Positions 1-6,102 of a stretch of 10,296 nt of DNA are shown piece by piece (within the stretch, counting starts at the first letter, position 1; every line of letters begins with the position of its first letter). The stretch is from an uncultured Brevundimonas sp. GTDB taxonomy: Bacteria; Pseudomonadota; Alphaproteobacteria; Caulobacterales; Caulobacteraceae. A model generated the notes under the pieces. It made no database searches and had not been told where the DNA came from. It saw only the letters and a program-made list of their open reading frames with translations. The DNA is taken from assembly GCA_946885435.1 (NCBI GenBank), contig CAMPGL010000071.1:1-10296 (forward strand). The letters are read 5' to 3'. The translations under genes and the position numbers were made by a program.

Positions 1-285
1 GATGACCTTGCCGTGCTCGGAAGAGAGCAGTTCGGCCAGCTCGTTCATGTTCGCCCCGACCAGGCGCTTGAACTCGAACATGACCCGCGCGCGGCGCTGG
101 GGATTGACGTTCGACCACTCCTCGAAGGCGGCCTGGGCGGACTGGACGGCGCGGTCGACCTCGCCCTCGGTCGCCAGCTGGACGCGGGCCTGCACCTCGC
201 CGGTGTTCGGGTTGAAGACATCGCCGAAGCGGCCGGAACCGCCCGTGAAGCTGGAGCCGTCGACGAAGTGATGGATGTCGCGCAT
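1..285 (-). CDS. mmsA: Methylmalonate-semialdehyde dehydrogenase (CoA-acylating), N-terminal part
   Basis: Only the first 95 codons are in the window; the gene runs off the left edge. The translation opens MRDIHHFVDG and continues with NPNTGEVQARV, then an alpha-helical stretch around FEEWSNVNPQRRARVM and LAELLSSEHGKVI. This is the usual N-terminal Rossmann half of the aldehyde dehydrogenase superfamily, and the wording fits the MmsA branch best. MmsA oxidises (methyl)malonate semialdehyde to propionyl-CoA or acetyl-CoA in valine and myo-inositol catabolism, in the cytoplasm, using NAD and CoA. The catalytic Cys and Glu lie outside the window, so assignment rests on the N-terminus alone. The ATG at 283-285 is the only sensible start; no strong Shine-Dalgarno precedes it. 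The gene is divergent from the HAD gene, with 131 bp between them in which I see no clear promoter. Confidence 0.82.
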   Translation of the reverse strand, partial: MRDIHHFVDGSSFTGGSGRFGDVFNPNTGEVQARVQLATEGEVDRAVQSAQAAFEEWSNVNPQRRARVMFEFKRLVGANMNELAELLSSEHGKVI

Positions 286-416
286 GGGTATGCCTGAACT
301 GGTCCGAAGGATGTGGGGCGCGGTTTAGCCCCGGACGGCGCGCAGGGCTAGGGAGAGGACGATGCGGGCGACTTTGCGGGTTTCGCCCGACCGGCAAGCC
401 CGGTTAGAGGAGCGCC

Positions 417-1286
417 ATGAGCGCTCCCCAGCTGATTTCCGGCCTATCCGACATCGCCGACGCCTACGACGTGCTGCTCTGCGACGTCTGGGGCGTGGTC
501 CACAACGGGCGCACGCCCTATCCGAAGGCGATGGAGGCGCTGGTCGCCTATCGGGAGCGCGGCGGGGCGGTCGTGCTGATCTCCAACGCGCCGCGGCCGG
601 GCGCAGACGTGATCAAACAGCTGGACCGCATCGGCGTGCCGCGCGCGGCCTGGCAGGCGGTGACGACTTCGGGCGACGCCACCATCGCCGAGCTGAGGAA
701 GCGGGCCCCCGGCCCCGCATGGGCCATCGGGCCCGAGCGCGACCAGGGAGTCTATCAGGGCACCGGAGTGACCCTGACCGACAAGCCGGACGAGGCGGCC
801 TTCATCTCCTGCACCGGACTGTTCGACGACGAGGCGGACCAGCCGGAGGACTATCGCCCGGCTTTCCGCGAAGCCGCGCGTCGGGGGCTCGAGATGGTCT
901 GCGCCAATCCAGACCGGGTGGTGCACCGGGGCCAGGACCTGATCTGGTGCGCCGGCGCGCTGGCCGATGTCTACGCCGAGGAAGGCGGGCCGGTGATCAT
1001 GGCCGGCAAACCCTTCGGCCCTATCTACGATCTGGCGCTCGAACAGGCGGCCGGCCTGCTGGGCCGGGAGATCGACCGGTCACGGGTGCTGTGCGTCGGC
1101 GACGGCCTGCCGACCGACGTACTGGGCGCCAACGCCCAGGGCCTGGACTGCCTGTTCGTGGCGGGCGGCATCCACATCGCCGATGTGACCGAGGGCTCCG
1201 GCGGGCTTGACCCGGCGCGAGCCGAGGCCTTGTTGTCCGAGAAGGGCGCTCACGCCCGCTATGTCTCGCTGGAGCTGACCTGGTGA
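417..1286 (+). CDS. HAD-IIA family hydrolase (TIGR01459 type)
   Basis: This is a 289-residue cytoplasmic HAD-superfamily protein of class IIA, the class that includes NagD and 4-nitrophenylphosphatase-like enzymes; the physiological substrate is unknown. Motif I is LLCDVWGVVHNG with nucleophile Asp23. Motif II is VLISNAPRP near residue 54. The motif III lysine is Lys198 (MAGKPFG). Motif IV is GDGLPTD, with Asp229 and Asp234 binding Mg2+. The position two after the nucleophile, usually the general acid Asp, is Trp25; I recall this as a trait of this subfamily. The start is well supported by AGAGGAG at 406-412. The stop overlaps the next gene's GTG start (GTGA, 1283-1286), so the two are probably translationally coupled. 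It is the first gene of a five-gene operon running to 4118. Family assignment is firm; function is not. Confidence 0.9.
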   Translation: MSAPQLISGLSDIADAYDVLLCDVWGVVHNGRTPYPKAMEALVAYRERGGAVVLISNAPRPGADVIKQLDRIGVPRAAWQAVTTSGDATIAELRKRAPGPAWAIGPERDQGVYQGTGVTLTDKPDEAAFISCTGLFDDEADQPEDYRPAFREAARRGLEMVCANPDRVVHRGQDLIWCAGALADVYAEEGGPVIMAGKPFGPIYDLALEQAAGLLGREIDRSRVLCVGDGLPTDVLGANAQGLDCLFVAGGIHIADVTEGSGGLDPARAEALLSEKGAHARYVSLELTW

Positions 1287-1732
1287 CCGAGAACCAAACC
1301 CCGCCGGGCGGCTATATCCTCGAAGAGCTGTCGCCCGGCATGTCCGCGGAACTCCTGGTCGACATCACCGAGGAGCGCATCCTGCGCTTCGCCGAAGCAT
1401 CCGGGGACTTCAATCCGCTGCACATCGACGAGGCCTATGCCCAGGCCAGCCCCTATCGCGGACGGGTGGCGCACGGCCTGCTGTCGGCCTCCTTCGTCTC
1501 GGCGGTGGTCGGGACCATCCTGCCGGGGCCAGGCGCCATCTACCTCGGCCAGACCCTGAGCTTCCACAAGCCGGTGCGCATCGGCGACGTCGTGACCGCG
1601 CGGGTGACCGTCTCCACGATCGACGCCGGCTCGGCCCGGGTCACCCTGAAGACCGAATGCCTGGTGGACGGCGAGCCGGTGCTGGAGGGCGAGGCGACCA
1701 TCCGCGTGCCGCGCCGGCGTCGGCGCGCCTGA
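1283..1732 (+). CDS. MaoC family dehydratase, (R)-specific enoyl-CoA hydratase-like
   Basis: This 149-residue protein has a single hot-dog fold of the MaoC / hydratase-2 type. The signature ASGDFNPLHIDEAYA puts the catalytic dyad at Asp42 and His47, followed by GRVAHGLLSASF around residues 60-71, as in PhaJ-type enzymes. Such proteins hydrate trans-2-enoyl-CoA to (R)-3-hydroxyacyl-CoA, linking beta-oxidation to other acyl pools; the substrate here cannot be told from sequence. Length matches stand-alone single-domain members. The C-terminus is strongly basic (PRRRRRA), which is mildly unusual. The start is a GTG overlapping the upstream stop by 4 bp, so expression probably depends on re-initiation from the HAD gene. 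The next gene starts 5 bp after its stop. Confidence 0.9.
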   Translation: MTENQTPPGGYILEELSPGMSAELLVDITEERILRFAEASGDFNPLHIDEAYAQASPYRGRVAHGLLSASFVSAVVGTILPGPGAIYLGQTLSFHKPVRIGDVVTARVTVSTIDAGSARVTLKTECLVDGEPVLEGEATIRVPRRRRRA

Positions 1733-1737
1733 CGGCC

Positions 1738-2688
1738 TTGGCCATCGAGATCATCCACGGCTGGAAGGACCTGGCGCCTGCGCAGCGCGGCGCGGCCGTG
1801 GCCCTGGGCAACTTCGACGGCGTGCACCGCGGCCATCGGCGGGTGATCGCCGACGCGCGGGCCGCGGCGGACCGGCTGGGCGTTCCCTGCGGAGTGGTCA
1901 GCTTCGACCCCCATCCGCGCCGGTTCTTCCAGCCCGAAGCGGACCCCCTGCGCCTCATGACCACAGGTCAGCTGGCCCGCGCGCTCGAGGCTGAAGGCGT
2001 CGACCGCCTCTATCTCCTGCCCTTCGACGCCGAAATGGCGGGCCTCTCGGACCGCGAGTTCGCCCAGCTTGTCCTCGCCGACGGGCTCGGCGCGCGGCAT
2101 GTCGCCGTCGGCTTCGACGTGACTTTCGGCAAGGGCCGCACCGGCTCGCCCGAGCGGTTGGCGGACTATGGAGCGGACCTCGGCTTCAGCGTCTCGGCGG
2201 CGCCGCAGATCGCCGACCCCAACGGGGTGAAGCTGTCGTCGTCAGCCGTGCGCGAGGCCTTGATGGGCGCGCGGCCGGACCGCGCCGCCGAGATCCTCGG
2301 CCGCCCCTTCGCCATCGAGGGCGAAGTCGTCCACGGCGACAAGCGGGGTCGAACCATCGGCGTGCCGACGGCCAATGTGCAGCTGGGCGACTACGTCCGG
2401 CCCGCCTACGGCATCTATGCGACCCGGACCCGCCTGCCGGACGGCCGCGTCTTCGACGGTGTGTCGAGCCTCGGGGTCCGGCCGATGTTCGAGACGCCCG
2501 AGCCGCTGCTGGAAGTCTGGCTGTTCGACTTCGACGAGGAGATCTACGGTCAGGTCATCGAAACCGAGCTGATCGCCTGGATACGGCCCGAGCTGAAGTT
2601 CGACGGGCTGGAGGCGCTGAAGGCCCGCATCGACCAGGACGCCGCCGAGGCGCGGGCCGCCCTCGCAGAGGCGGGCCGGAGGGACTAG
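1738..2688 (+). CDS. ribF: Bifunctional riboflavin kinase / FAD synthetase
   Basis: RibF phosphorylates riboflavin to FMN and adenylylates FMN to FAD in the cytoplasm. The N-terminal adenylyltransferase domain carries LGNFDGVHRGH at about residues 23-33, the nucleotidyl-transferase HxGH-type motif (HRGH 30-33). The C-terminal flavokinase domain carries KRGRTIGVPTAN at 202-213. With the TTG start the length is 316 residues, normal for bacterial RibF. I chose the TTG at 1738-1740 because it gives the compact N-terminus MAIEIIHGW just before the first strand. The in-frame ATG at 1657 would add 27 Gly/Arg/Ala-rich residues lying wholly inside the MaoC gene. No Shine-Dalgarno stands before the TTG, so translation is probably coupled to the MaoC stop 5 bp upstream. 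folE follows 9 bp after the stop. Confidence 0.93.
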   Translation: MAIEIIHGWKDLAPAQRGAAVALGNFDGVHRGHRRVIADARAAADRLGVPCGVVSFDPHPRRFFQPEADPLRLMTTGQLARALEAEGVDRLYLLPFDAEMAGLSDREFAQLVLADGLGARHVAVGFDVTFGKGRTGSPERLADYGADLGFSVSAAPQIADPNGVKLSSSAVREALMGARPDRAAEILGRPFAIEGEVVHGDKRGRTIGVPTANVQLGDYVRPAYGIYATRTRLPDGRVFDGVSSLGVRPMFETPEPLLEVWLFDFDEEIYGQVIETELIAWIRPELKFDGLEALKARIDQDAAEARAALAEAGRRD

Positions 2689-2697
2689 ATAGGCCGC

Positions 2698-3282
2698 ATG
2701 ACCGATCAAGCCGACCGCGACGTCACCCAGGCCGAGGCCGAAGCGGCCGTCCGCACCCTGATCCGCTGGGCCGGAGACGACCCCGACAGAGAGGGCGTGC
2801 TGGACACGCCGGCGCGGGTGGCCCGCTCCTATCGTGAGCTGTTCGCCGGCTACGACACCTGCCCGCGCACCTATCTGGAGCGGACCTTCGAGGAGGTCGG
2901 CGGCTATGACGAGATGGTGGTTCTCAAGGACATCCGCTTCGTCAGCTTCTGCGAGCACCACATGCTGCCGGTCGTCGGCAAGGCGCACGTCGGCTACCTT
3001 CCGACGAACCGGGTGGTCGGAATTTCCAAGCTGGCGCGCGTCGTCCACGGCTTCGCCCGGCGCCTGCAGATCCAGGAGAAGATGACCTCCGAGATCGCCC
3101 GCGCGATCGACGATGTGCTCAAGCCGCTGGGCGTGGGCGTCGTCGTCGAGGCCGAGCACAGCTGCATGACCCTTCGGGGCGTGAACACGGCCGGGTCTTC
3201 GCTGACCACCAGCCACCTGATGGGCGCCATGCGCGACGATCCCCGCACGCGCGAGGAGTTCCTGAGGCTGGCGCGCGGCTGA
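2698..3282 (+). CDS. folE: GTP cyclohydrolase I (type IA)
   Basis: FolE converts GTP to 7,8-dihydroneopterin triphosphate and formate, the first step to folate and also the entry to queuosine precursors. The protein is 194 residues, typical of bacterial type IA enzymes. The zinc-site motif FCEHHMLP gives Cys85 and His88; the third ligand is Cys156 in HSCMTLRGV. Other family signatures are TPARVARSY (37-45), GISKLARVV, and the C-terminal [11 protein letters not shown] then REEFLRL. The protein homo-oligomerises in other bacteria and presumably does here. The ATG start at 2698 has GGAGGG about 14 bp upstream, a loose fit. Its TGA stop shares one base with the ATG of the next gene, so the oxygenase downstream is very likely translated with it. 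Pairing with ribF puts two GTP-derived cofactor routes in one operon. Confidence 0.95.
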   Translation: MTDQADRDVTQAEAEAAVRTLIRWAGDDPDREGVLDTPARVARSYRELFAGYDTCPRTYLERTFEEVGGYDEMVVLKDIRFVSFCEHHMLPVVGKAHVGYLPTNRVVGISKLARVVHGFARRLQIQEKMTSEIARAIDDVLKPLGVGVVVEAEHSCMTLRGVNTAGSSLTTSHLMGAMRDDPRTREEFLRLARG

Positions 3283-4118
3283 TGTCCGAGGCCACGCCGC
3301 TGGCCGAGCTTGTCGCGGCCGCTGATGGCGGCGACGCCGAAAGCGCGCACCGTCTGGCCCTCATGCACGGCTGCGGCCTGGGAGCCCCGCACGACTGGGA
3401 GGCGGCGTTCGCGCGCCTTCGGCAGGCGGCGTCGGGCGGCCATGCGCTCGCCCAAGGAACCCTCGATCTCGTCGGCTCAGCGCCCGACCTGTCGAGCTGG
3501 CTCACGCCTCCGGCGCCCACGATCCTGTCGCGTCGGCCTCATGTGCTGGCGATCCCGGGATTCCTGGGCGCGGAGCTCTGCGACTGGCTTGTCGCCCGCG
3601 CCGGGCCACGGCTGGCCCGGGCGGAGGTCTACGACAATGTCTTGGCCGGGCCCGTCGTCCAGGACATCCGCAACAACAGCACGGCGCCCTTCGAGTTCTT
3701 CGAACTCGACGTCCTGATGCTGCTGGTCAGGGAGCGGATCGCGAGGGCGACCGGGCTGCCGATCCCGGGGCTGGAGCCCCTGCAGATCCTTCATTACGCC
3801 GTCGGCCAGCGGTTCGAACCGCACTACGACTGGCTGGACCCCGCGCGCAGCGGCCACCGGCCGGACCTGGCCCGATCCGGCCAGCGAGTCGCCACCTTCC
3901 TCATCTATCTGAACGGCGGGTACGAGGGCGGCGAGACCGAGATGCCCTCGATCGGCCTGAGGCACCGTGGACGCGCGGGCGACGCCCTCTTCTGGGCCAA
4001 TGTCACGCCGGACGGGAAGCCCGACCCCGCCACCCTGCATGCGGGTCGGCCGCCGACCTCGGGCGAGAAGTGGGTGCTGTCGCAGTGGTGCCGGAACCGG
4101 GCGCCGCGCCAAGCCTGA
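3282..4118 (+). CDS. Sel1-repeat plus prolyl 4-hydroxylase-type 2OG-Fe(II) oxygenase
   Basis: A 278-residue two-part protein. Residues ~12-63 (DGGDAESAHRLALMHG...WEAAFARLRQAASGGHALAQ) look like one to one and a half Sel1/TPR-like repeats, a protein-binding helical hairpin. Residues ~85-275 form a P4Hc-type double-stranded beta-helix. The iron triad is visible: His181 and Asp183 in EPHYDW and His253 in TLHAG. The 2-oxoglutarate-binding basic residue is Lys263 in GEKWVLSQW. LIYLNGGYEGGETEMP is the conserved core strand. Characterised bacterial relatives hydroxylate prolines (EF-Tu in Pseudomonas) or small molecules; the substrate here is unknown. There is no signal peptide, so it should be cytoplasmic. 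The ATG overlaps the folE stop by one base. It is the last gene of the operon and ends 3 bp from the convergent VOC gene, with no terminator between. Confidence 0.88.
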   Translation: MSEATPLAELVAAADGGDAESAHRLALMHGCGLGAPHDWEAAFARLRQAASGGHALAQGTLDLVGSAPDLSSWLTPPAPTILSRRPHVLAIPGFLGAELCDWLVARAGPRLARAEVYDNVLAGPVVQDIRNNSTAPFEFFELDVLMLLVRERIARATGLPIPGLEPLQILHYAVGQRFEPHYDWLDPARSGHRPDLARSGQRVATFLIYLNGGYEGGETEMPSIGLRHRGRAGDALFWANVTPDGKPDPATLHAGRPPTSGEKWVLSQWCRNRAPRQA

Positions 4119-4121
4119 GCC

Positions 4122-4511
4122 TCATATCCCTTGCGTGAGGTGCAGGATGTTGCCGTCCGGATCCTTGAACCAGGCCAGCTTCACCTCGCCGGCGGAATGG
4201 ACGCCGTCCGCGTAGTCGAGGCCCGGGATGTCGTACTGCTCGAAGGTCACGCCCCTGGATCGCAGGATGTGGACGGCGTCTTCCAGGTCGCCGTCCATGG
4301 CCCAGGTCACGGCGTTGGCCTTGTTCGACCCGGCGTAGTCGGAACGATAGACGGTCAGCCGCGTGTCGCCCGTCCTGAAGCCGAGCAAGCCGTCCATGTC
4401 GCCGTCTCCCCGATCGGTCAGTTCGAGGTCGAGCGTGTCTTCATAAAAGGCGCGGGCGCGCTCGATGTCGCTGACGGCGACGATGGCGGAAGAATTTCGG
4501 TCCCTGAGCAT
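4122..4511 (-). CDS. VOC family (glyoxalase / bleomycin-resistance fold) protein
   Basis: A 129-residue single vicinal-oxygen-chelate module. It opens with the typical first beta-alpha unit (AIVAVSDIERARAFYEDTLDLEL) and ends with the second module's WFKDPDGNILHLTQGI. Both halves of the fold are present in one chain, which is usual for small dimeric VOC proteins. These bind a divalent metal and act as lyases, isomerases, dioxygenases or antibiotic-binding proteins; nothing here picks one. The ATG at 4509-4511 is backed by GGGAGG at 4518-4523 on the complement, spaced 6 bp. It lies 59 bp downstream of fliE on the same strand and may receive read-through from the flagellar operon, though its own good ribosome site suggests independent translation. 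Confidence 0.85.
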   Translation of the reverse strand: MLRDRNSSAIVAVSDIERARAFYEDTLDLELTDRGDGDMDGLLGFRTGDTRLTVYRSDYAGSNKANAVTWAMDGDLEDAVHILRSRGVTFEQYDIPGLDYADGVHSAGEVKLAWFKDPDGNILHLTQGI

Positions 4512-4565
4512 TTCGGGCCTCCCGATTTCGGATGCCCGTGAGAACGCGCGAAGATCGCGAACGGC

Positions 4566-4580
4566 GCCGATCAGATCGGC
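4566..4580. repeat. 15-bp palindrome over the fliE stop codon
   Basis: GCCGATC (4566-4572), a single central base, then GATCGGC (4574-4580) form a perfect palindrome that includes the fliE TGA at 4571-4573. It could fold as a short hairpin at the mRNA end, but no T-run follows on the minus strand, so it is not a canonical terminator. Chance is possible in such GC-rich sequence. Confidence 0.3.
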
Positions 4581-4867
4581 ATCCGCATGATCTCCTGATA
4601 GGCCTGGATCACCTGGTCGCGGACCGCGACCACCGTCTCCAGCGAAGCTTCGGCGGAGGCGATCGAGGTCACCACGCTGACCAGATCGGCCTGGCCGTTC
4701 ACGTGCGCGGCCATCTGGCCTTCGGCGGCGCGGGTGGCCTGGACCGCATTGCCCATGAAGCCCTGCAGCATCTCGTCGAAGCCCGGGGCGGCCGCCTGGC
4801 CGGTCTGACCCGCCTGGCCGGCCCCCTGGGCCGCCGTATAGGCGCGGATGGCGCTCATCGGATCCAT
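4571..4867 (-). CDS. fliE: Flagellar hook-basal body complex protein FliE
   Basis: FliE is the small adaptor that joins the MS ring to the proximal rod and is exported early. The protein is 98 residues, the usual size. An Ala/Gly/Gln-rich N-terminal third (residues ~8-28) is followed by helical segments and the conserved C-terminus, [22 protein letters not shown], the part of the family that packs against the rod and is best conserved. The chosen ATG at 4865-4867 has AGGGA about 9 bp upstream; an internal Met4 (4856-4858) is a less likely alternative. It starts 10 bp after the flgC stop, as third gene of flgB-flgC-fliE. After it comes a VOC gene rather than fliQ, fliR and flhB, which often follow in relatives. 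Confidence 0.92.
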   Translation of the reverse strand: MDPMSAIRAYTAAQGAGQAGQTGQAAAPGFDEMLQGFMGNAVQATRAAEGQMAAHVNGQADLVSVVTSIASAEASLETVVAVRDQVIQAYQEIMRMPI

Positions 4868-4877
4868 CGGTCAGTCC

Positions 4878-5297
4878 CTATTTGCGCAGCAGTTCGAGGA
4901 TGCGCTGGTCCATGGCCCGCGCCGTCTCGATGACATTGAGGTTGGCCTCGTAGGCCCGTTGCGCCTCGCGCATGTCCATCGACTCGATCAGCGAGTTGAC
5001 GTTCGGGCGCCGCACATACCCGTCCTCGTCCGCGGCCGGATGGCCCGGTTCGTAGTCGAGACGGAAGTCGCCCAGGTCCTCGCGCACCCGGGCTAGTTCG
5101 ACGCCCGAGGCGCCGTCGATGGCGCGGGTCTCGAACACCGGCACCCGGCGCCGGTAGGGATCCCCGCCCTCGACCGGCGCCGTGGACTCGGCGTTGGCGA
5201 TGTTCTCGGCGATGACGCGCATCCGCGCCTGCTGGGCTCGCAGGGCCGAGGCGGCCACGGCCATCGTCGTGTTTCTGGGAGCGACCGGATCCGACAT
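4878..5297 (-). CDS. flgC: Flagellar basal-body rod protein FlgC
   Basis: FlgC is a proximal rod subunit secreted by the flagellar type III apparatus and assembled in the periplasm. The 139-residue length is normal. The N-terminal rod signature is RMRVIAENIANAEST (residues ~26-39), followed by the FlgC-type insertion GGDPYRRRVPVFE. The C-terminal motif is MREAQRAYEANLNVIETARAMDQRI, which pairs with the N-terminal helix in the D0 coiled coil. The ATG at 5295-5297 is set by a strong AAGGAGG (5305-5311 on the complement, 7-bp spacing), the best ribosome site in the flagellar set. It lies 17 bp after the flgB stop and 10 bp before fliE, in one operon. Confidence 0.95.
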   Translation of the reverse strand: MSDPVAPRNTTMAVAASALRAQQARMRVIAENIANAESTAPVEGGDPYRRRVPVFETRAIDGASGVELARVREDLGDFRLDYEPGHPAADEDGYVRRPNVNSLIESMDMREAQRAYEANLNVIETARAMDQRILELLRK

Positions 5298-5314
5298 GGT
5301 TCAGCCTCCTTCGA

Positions 5315-5728
5315 TCAGCGGCCCGGCGCGCGCGCGGCGAGCCGGAGCATGTTGAGGGACTTCTGGTAGAAGCCGATCGCCGCGTCATAGGCCATGCGGC
5401 TTTCGGCCATGCGAAGCATCTGCTCCTCGACCACCACCGAGTTGCCGTCCGGCGTCGTCTCGGAATCCGGGCTGACTTCGGCGGCGAAGGGCGTGACCGG
5501 CGCCGTCGGCGACTGCAGGTGCATGCCCGAGGTGCGCATCAGGCCGACCCCGCGCGCGTTGTCGAGCGCACGGGCGAAGTCGGTGGGCTGGCTGAGATCG
5601 CGGGCGGCGTAGCCCGGGGTGTCGGCGTTCGCCACGTTCTCGGCGACCACGCGCTGGCGCGCGTCCAGCCACGAAAGCCGGCCGCGCAGCATGGAGAACA
5701 GAGGGATGCCATCGACGCCCATGGGCAT
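5315..5728 (-). CDS. flgB: Flagellar basal-body rod protein FlgB
   Basis: FlgB is a proximal rod protein, exported and assembled next to FliE and FlgC. The protein is 137 residues. The rod signature RQRVVAENVANADTPGY spans residues 24-40, and the C-terminal helix is MAYDAAIGFYQKSLNMLRLA. The start is uncertain by two codons: ATG 5726-5728 (MPMGVDGIPLF) or Met3 at 5720-5722 (MGVDGIPLF). Neither has a recognisable Shine-Dalgarno. A start further in would cut the D0 helix. It is the first gene of flgB-flgC-fliE. The nearer CtrA-like half-site (5743-5750) lies only about 15 bp upstream of the start codon, which bears on how this side is controlled. Confidence 0.92.
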   Translation of the reverse strand: MPMGVDGIPLFSMLRGRLSWLDARQRVVAENVANADTPGYAARDLSQPTDFARALDNARGVGLMRTSGMHLQSPTAPVTPFAAEVSPDSETTPDGNSVVVEEQMLRMAESRMAYDAAIGFYQKSLNMLRLAARAPGR

Positions 5729-5741
5729 AATCTGCCGCGCC

Positions 5742-5782
5742 CATGGTTAACCGGACCTTTCGGAAAGGCGGCGTTAACCATG
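5742..5782. promoter_or_regulatory. Concentric dyad with two CtrA-type half-sites between flgB and fliO
   Basis: CATGGTTAAC (5742-5751) and GTTAACCATG (5773-5782) are perfect inverted repeats. Between them CCTTTC (5756-5761) and GAAAGG (5763-5768) form a second perfect inverted repeat. Both pairs are centred on exactly the same base, 5762. The outer arms hold TTAACCAT in divergent orientation, an 8-mer described as a CtrA half-site in Caulobacter; the classical full box TTAA-N7-TTAA is not present. These are the only TTAA tetramers I found by eye in the window. CtrA drives early flagellar operons in Caulobacter, which fits flgBC-fliE and fliOP. Identification as a CtrA site is inference; the symmetry itself is seen directly. 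Confidence 0.6.
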
Positions 5783-5792
5783 ATTGGCGAGC

Positions 5793-5834
5793 CTGAGGGC
5801 CCAGCCGTTGCGGCTGGCGACGGGGCCGCCTCAG
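5793..5834 (+). promoter_or_regulatory. Possible hairpin just upstream of fliO
   Basis: CCAGCCG (5801-5807), loop TTG, then CGGCTGG (5811-5817) form a perfect 7-bp hairpin. Flanking CTGAGG (5793-5798) and CCTCAG (5829-5834) can pair outside it, ending one base before the fliO ATG at 5836. No clear Shine-Dalgarno precedes fliO (only GGGG at 5822-5825). If transcription starts upstream of 5793, the leader could fold and affect translation; a start near 5810 would exclude half of it. Folding is inferred from base pairing only. Confidence 0.35.
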
Positions 5835-5835
5835 T

Positions 5836-6102
5836 ATGAACTTCCTGGATTTCGCCCGCGCCGTGCTCGGCCTCGGCATCACGCTGGGGCTGATTGGCCT
5901 GGCCGCCGTCGCTCTGCGCCGCTATGCGCCGCAATGGTTGGAACGCCTGCAGGCCGAGCGCGGCATGCGCCGCCTGAAGGTCGTGGAGACCCTGGTGCTC
6001 GACCCGGCCCGCCGGCTGGTGCTGGTCCAGATCGACGACGAAGAACGCCTGCTCCTGCTCGGCGAGGGCAAGGAGCTGGAGCGCCCGGACAGCCAGCCAT
6101 GA
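5836..6102 (+). CDS. fliO: Flagellar biosynthetic protein FliO
   Basis: FliO is a small bitopic inner-membrane protein that helps FliP assemble in the flagellar type III export gate. At 88 residues it is at the short end of the family but complete. One transmembrane helix spans residues ~9-27 (AVLGLGITLGLIGLAAVAL), followed by a cytoplasmic domain: LKVVETLVLDPARRLVLVQIDDEERLLLLGEG, the beta-rich FliO signature. The ATG at 5836 is preferred because it puts the helix right after a short N-terminus. Its TGA overlaps the fliP ATG by 4 bp (ATGA, 6099-6102), a typical coupled fliO-fliP pair. It is divergent from flgB, with 107 bp between that contain the dyad centred on 5762. Confidence 0.88.
   Translation: MNFLDFARAVLGLGITLGLIGLAAVALRRYAPQWLERLQAERGMRRLKVVETLVLDPARRLVLVQIDDEERLLLLGEGKELERPDSQP

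Noticed and set aside
365..389. 7-bp inverted repeat (CGGGCGA / TCGCCCG) upstream of the HAD gene
   Set aside because: The loop is 11 bases, no T-run follows, and such repeats are common by chance in GC-rich sequence.
362..1210. Long open frame overlapping the HAD gene in another plus-strand frame
   Set aside because: Its translation is Arg/Gly/Ala rich with no domain, while the overlapping frame has all HAD motifs and a ribosome site.
2242..3216. 324-codon minus-strand frame opposite ribF and folE
   Set aside because: It is antisense to two genes with clear catalytic motifs; long antisense frames are expected at this GC content.
5784..6098. Extended N-terminus for fliP in the same frame
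   Set aside because: It would overlap all of fliO; the ATGA overlap at 6099 and the signal peptide directly after it support the shorter start.
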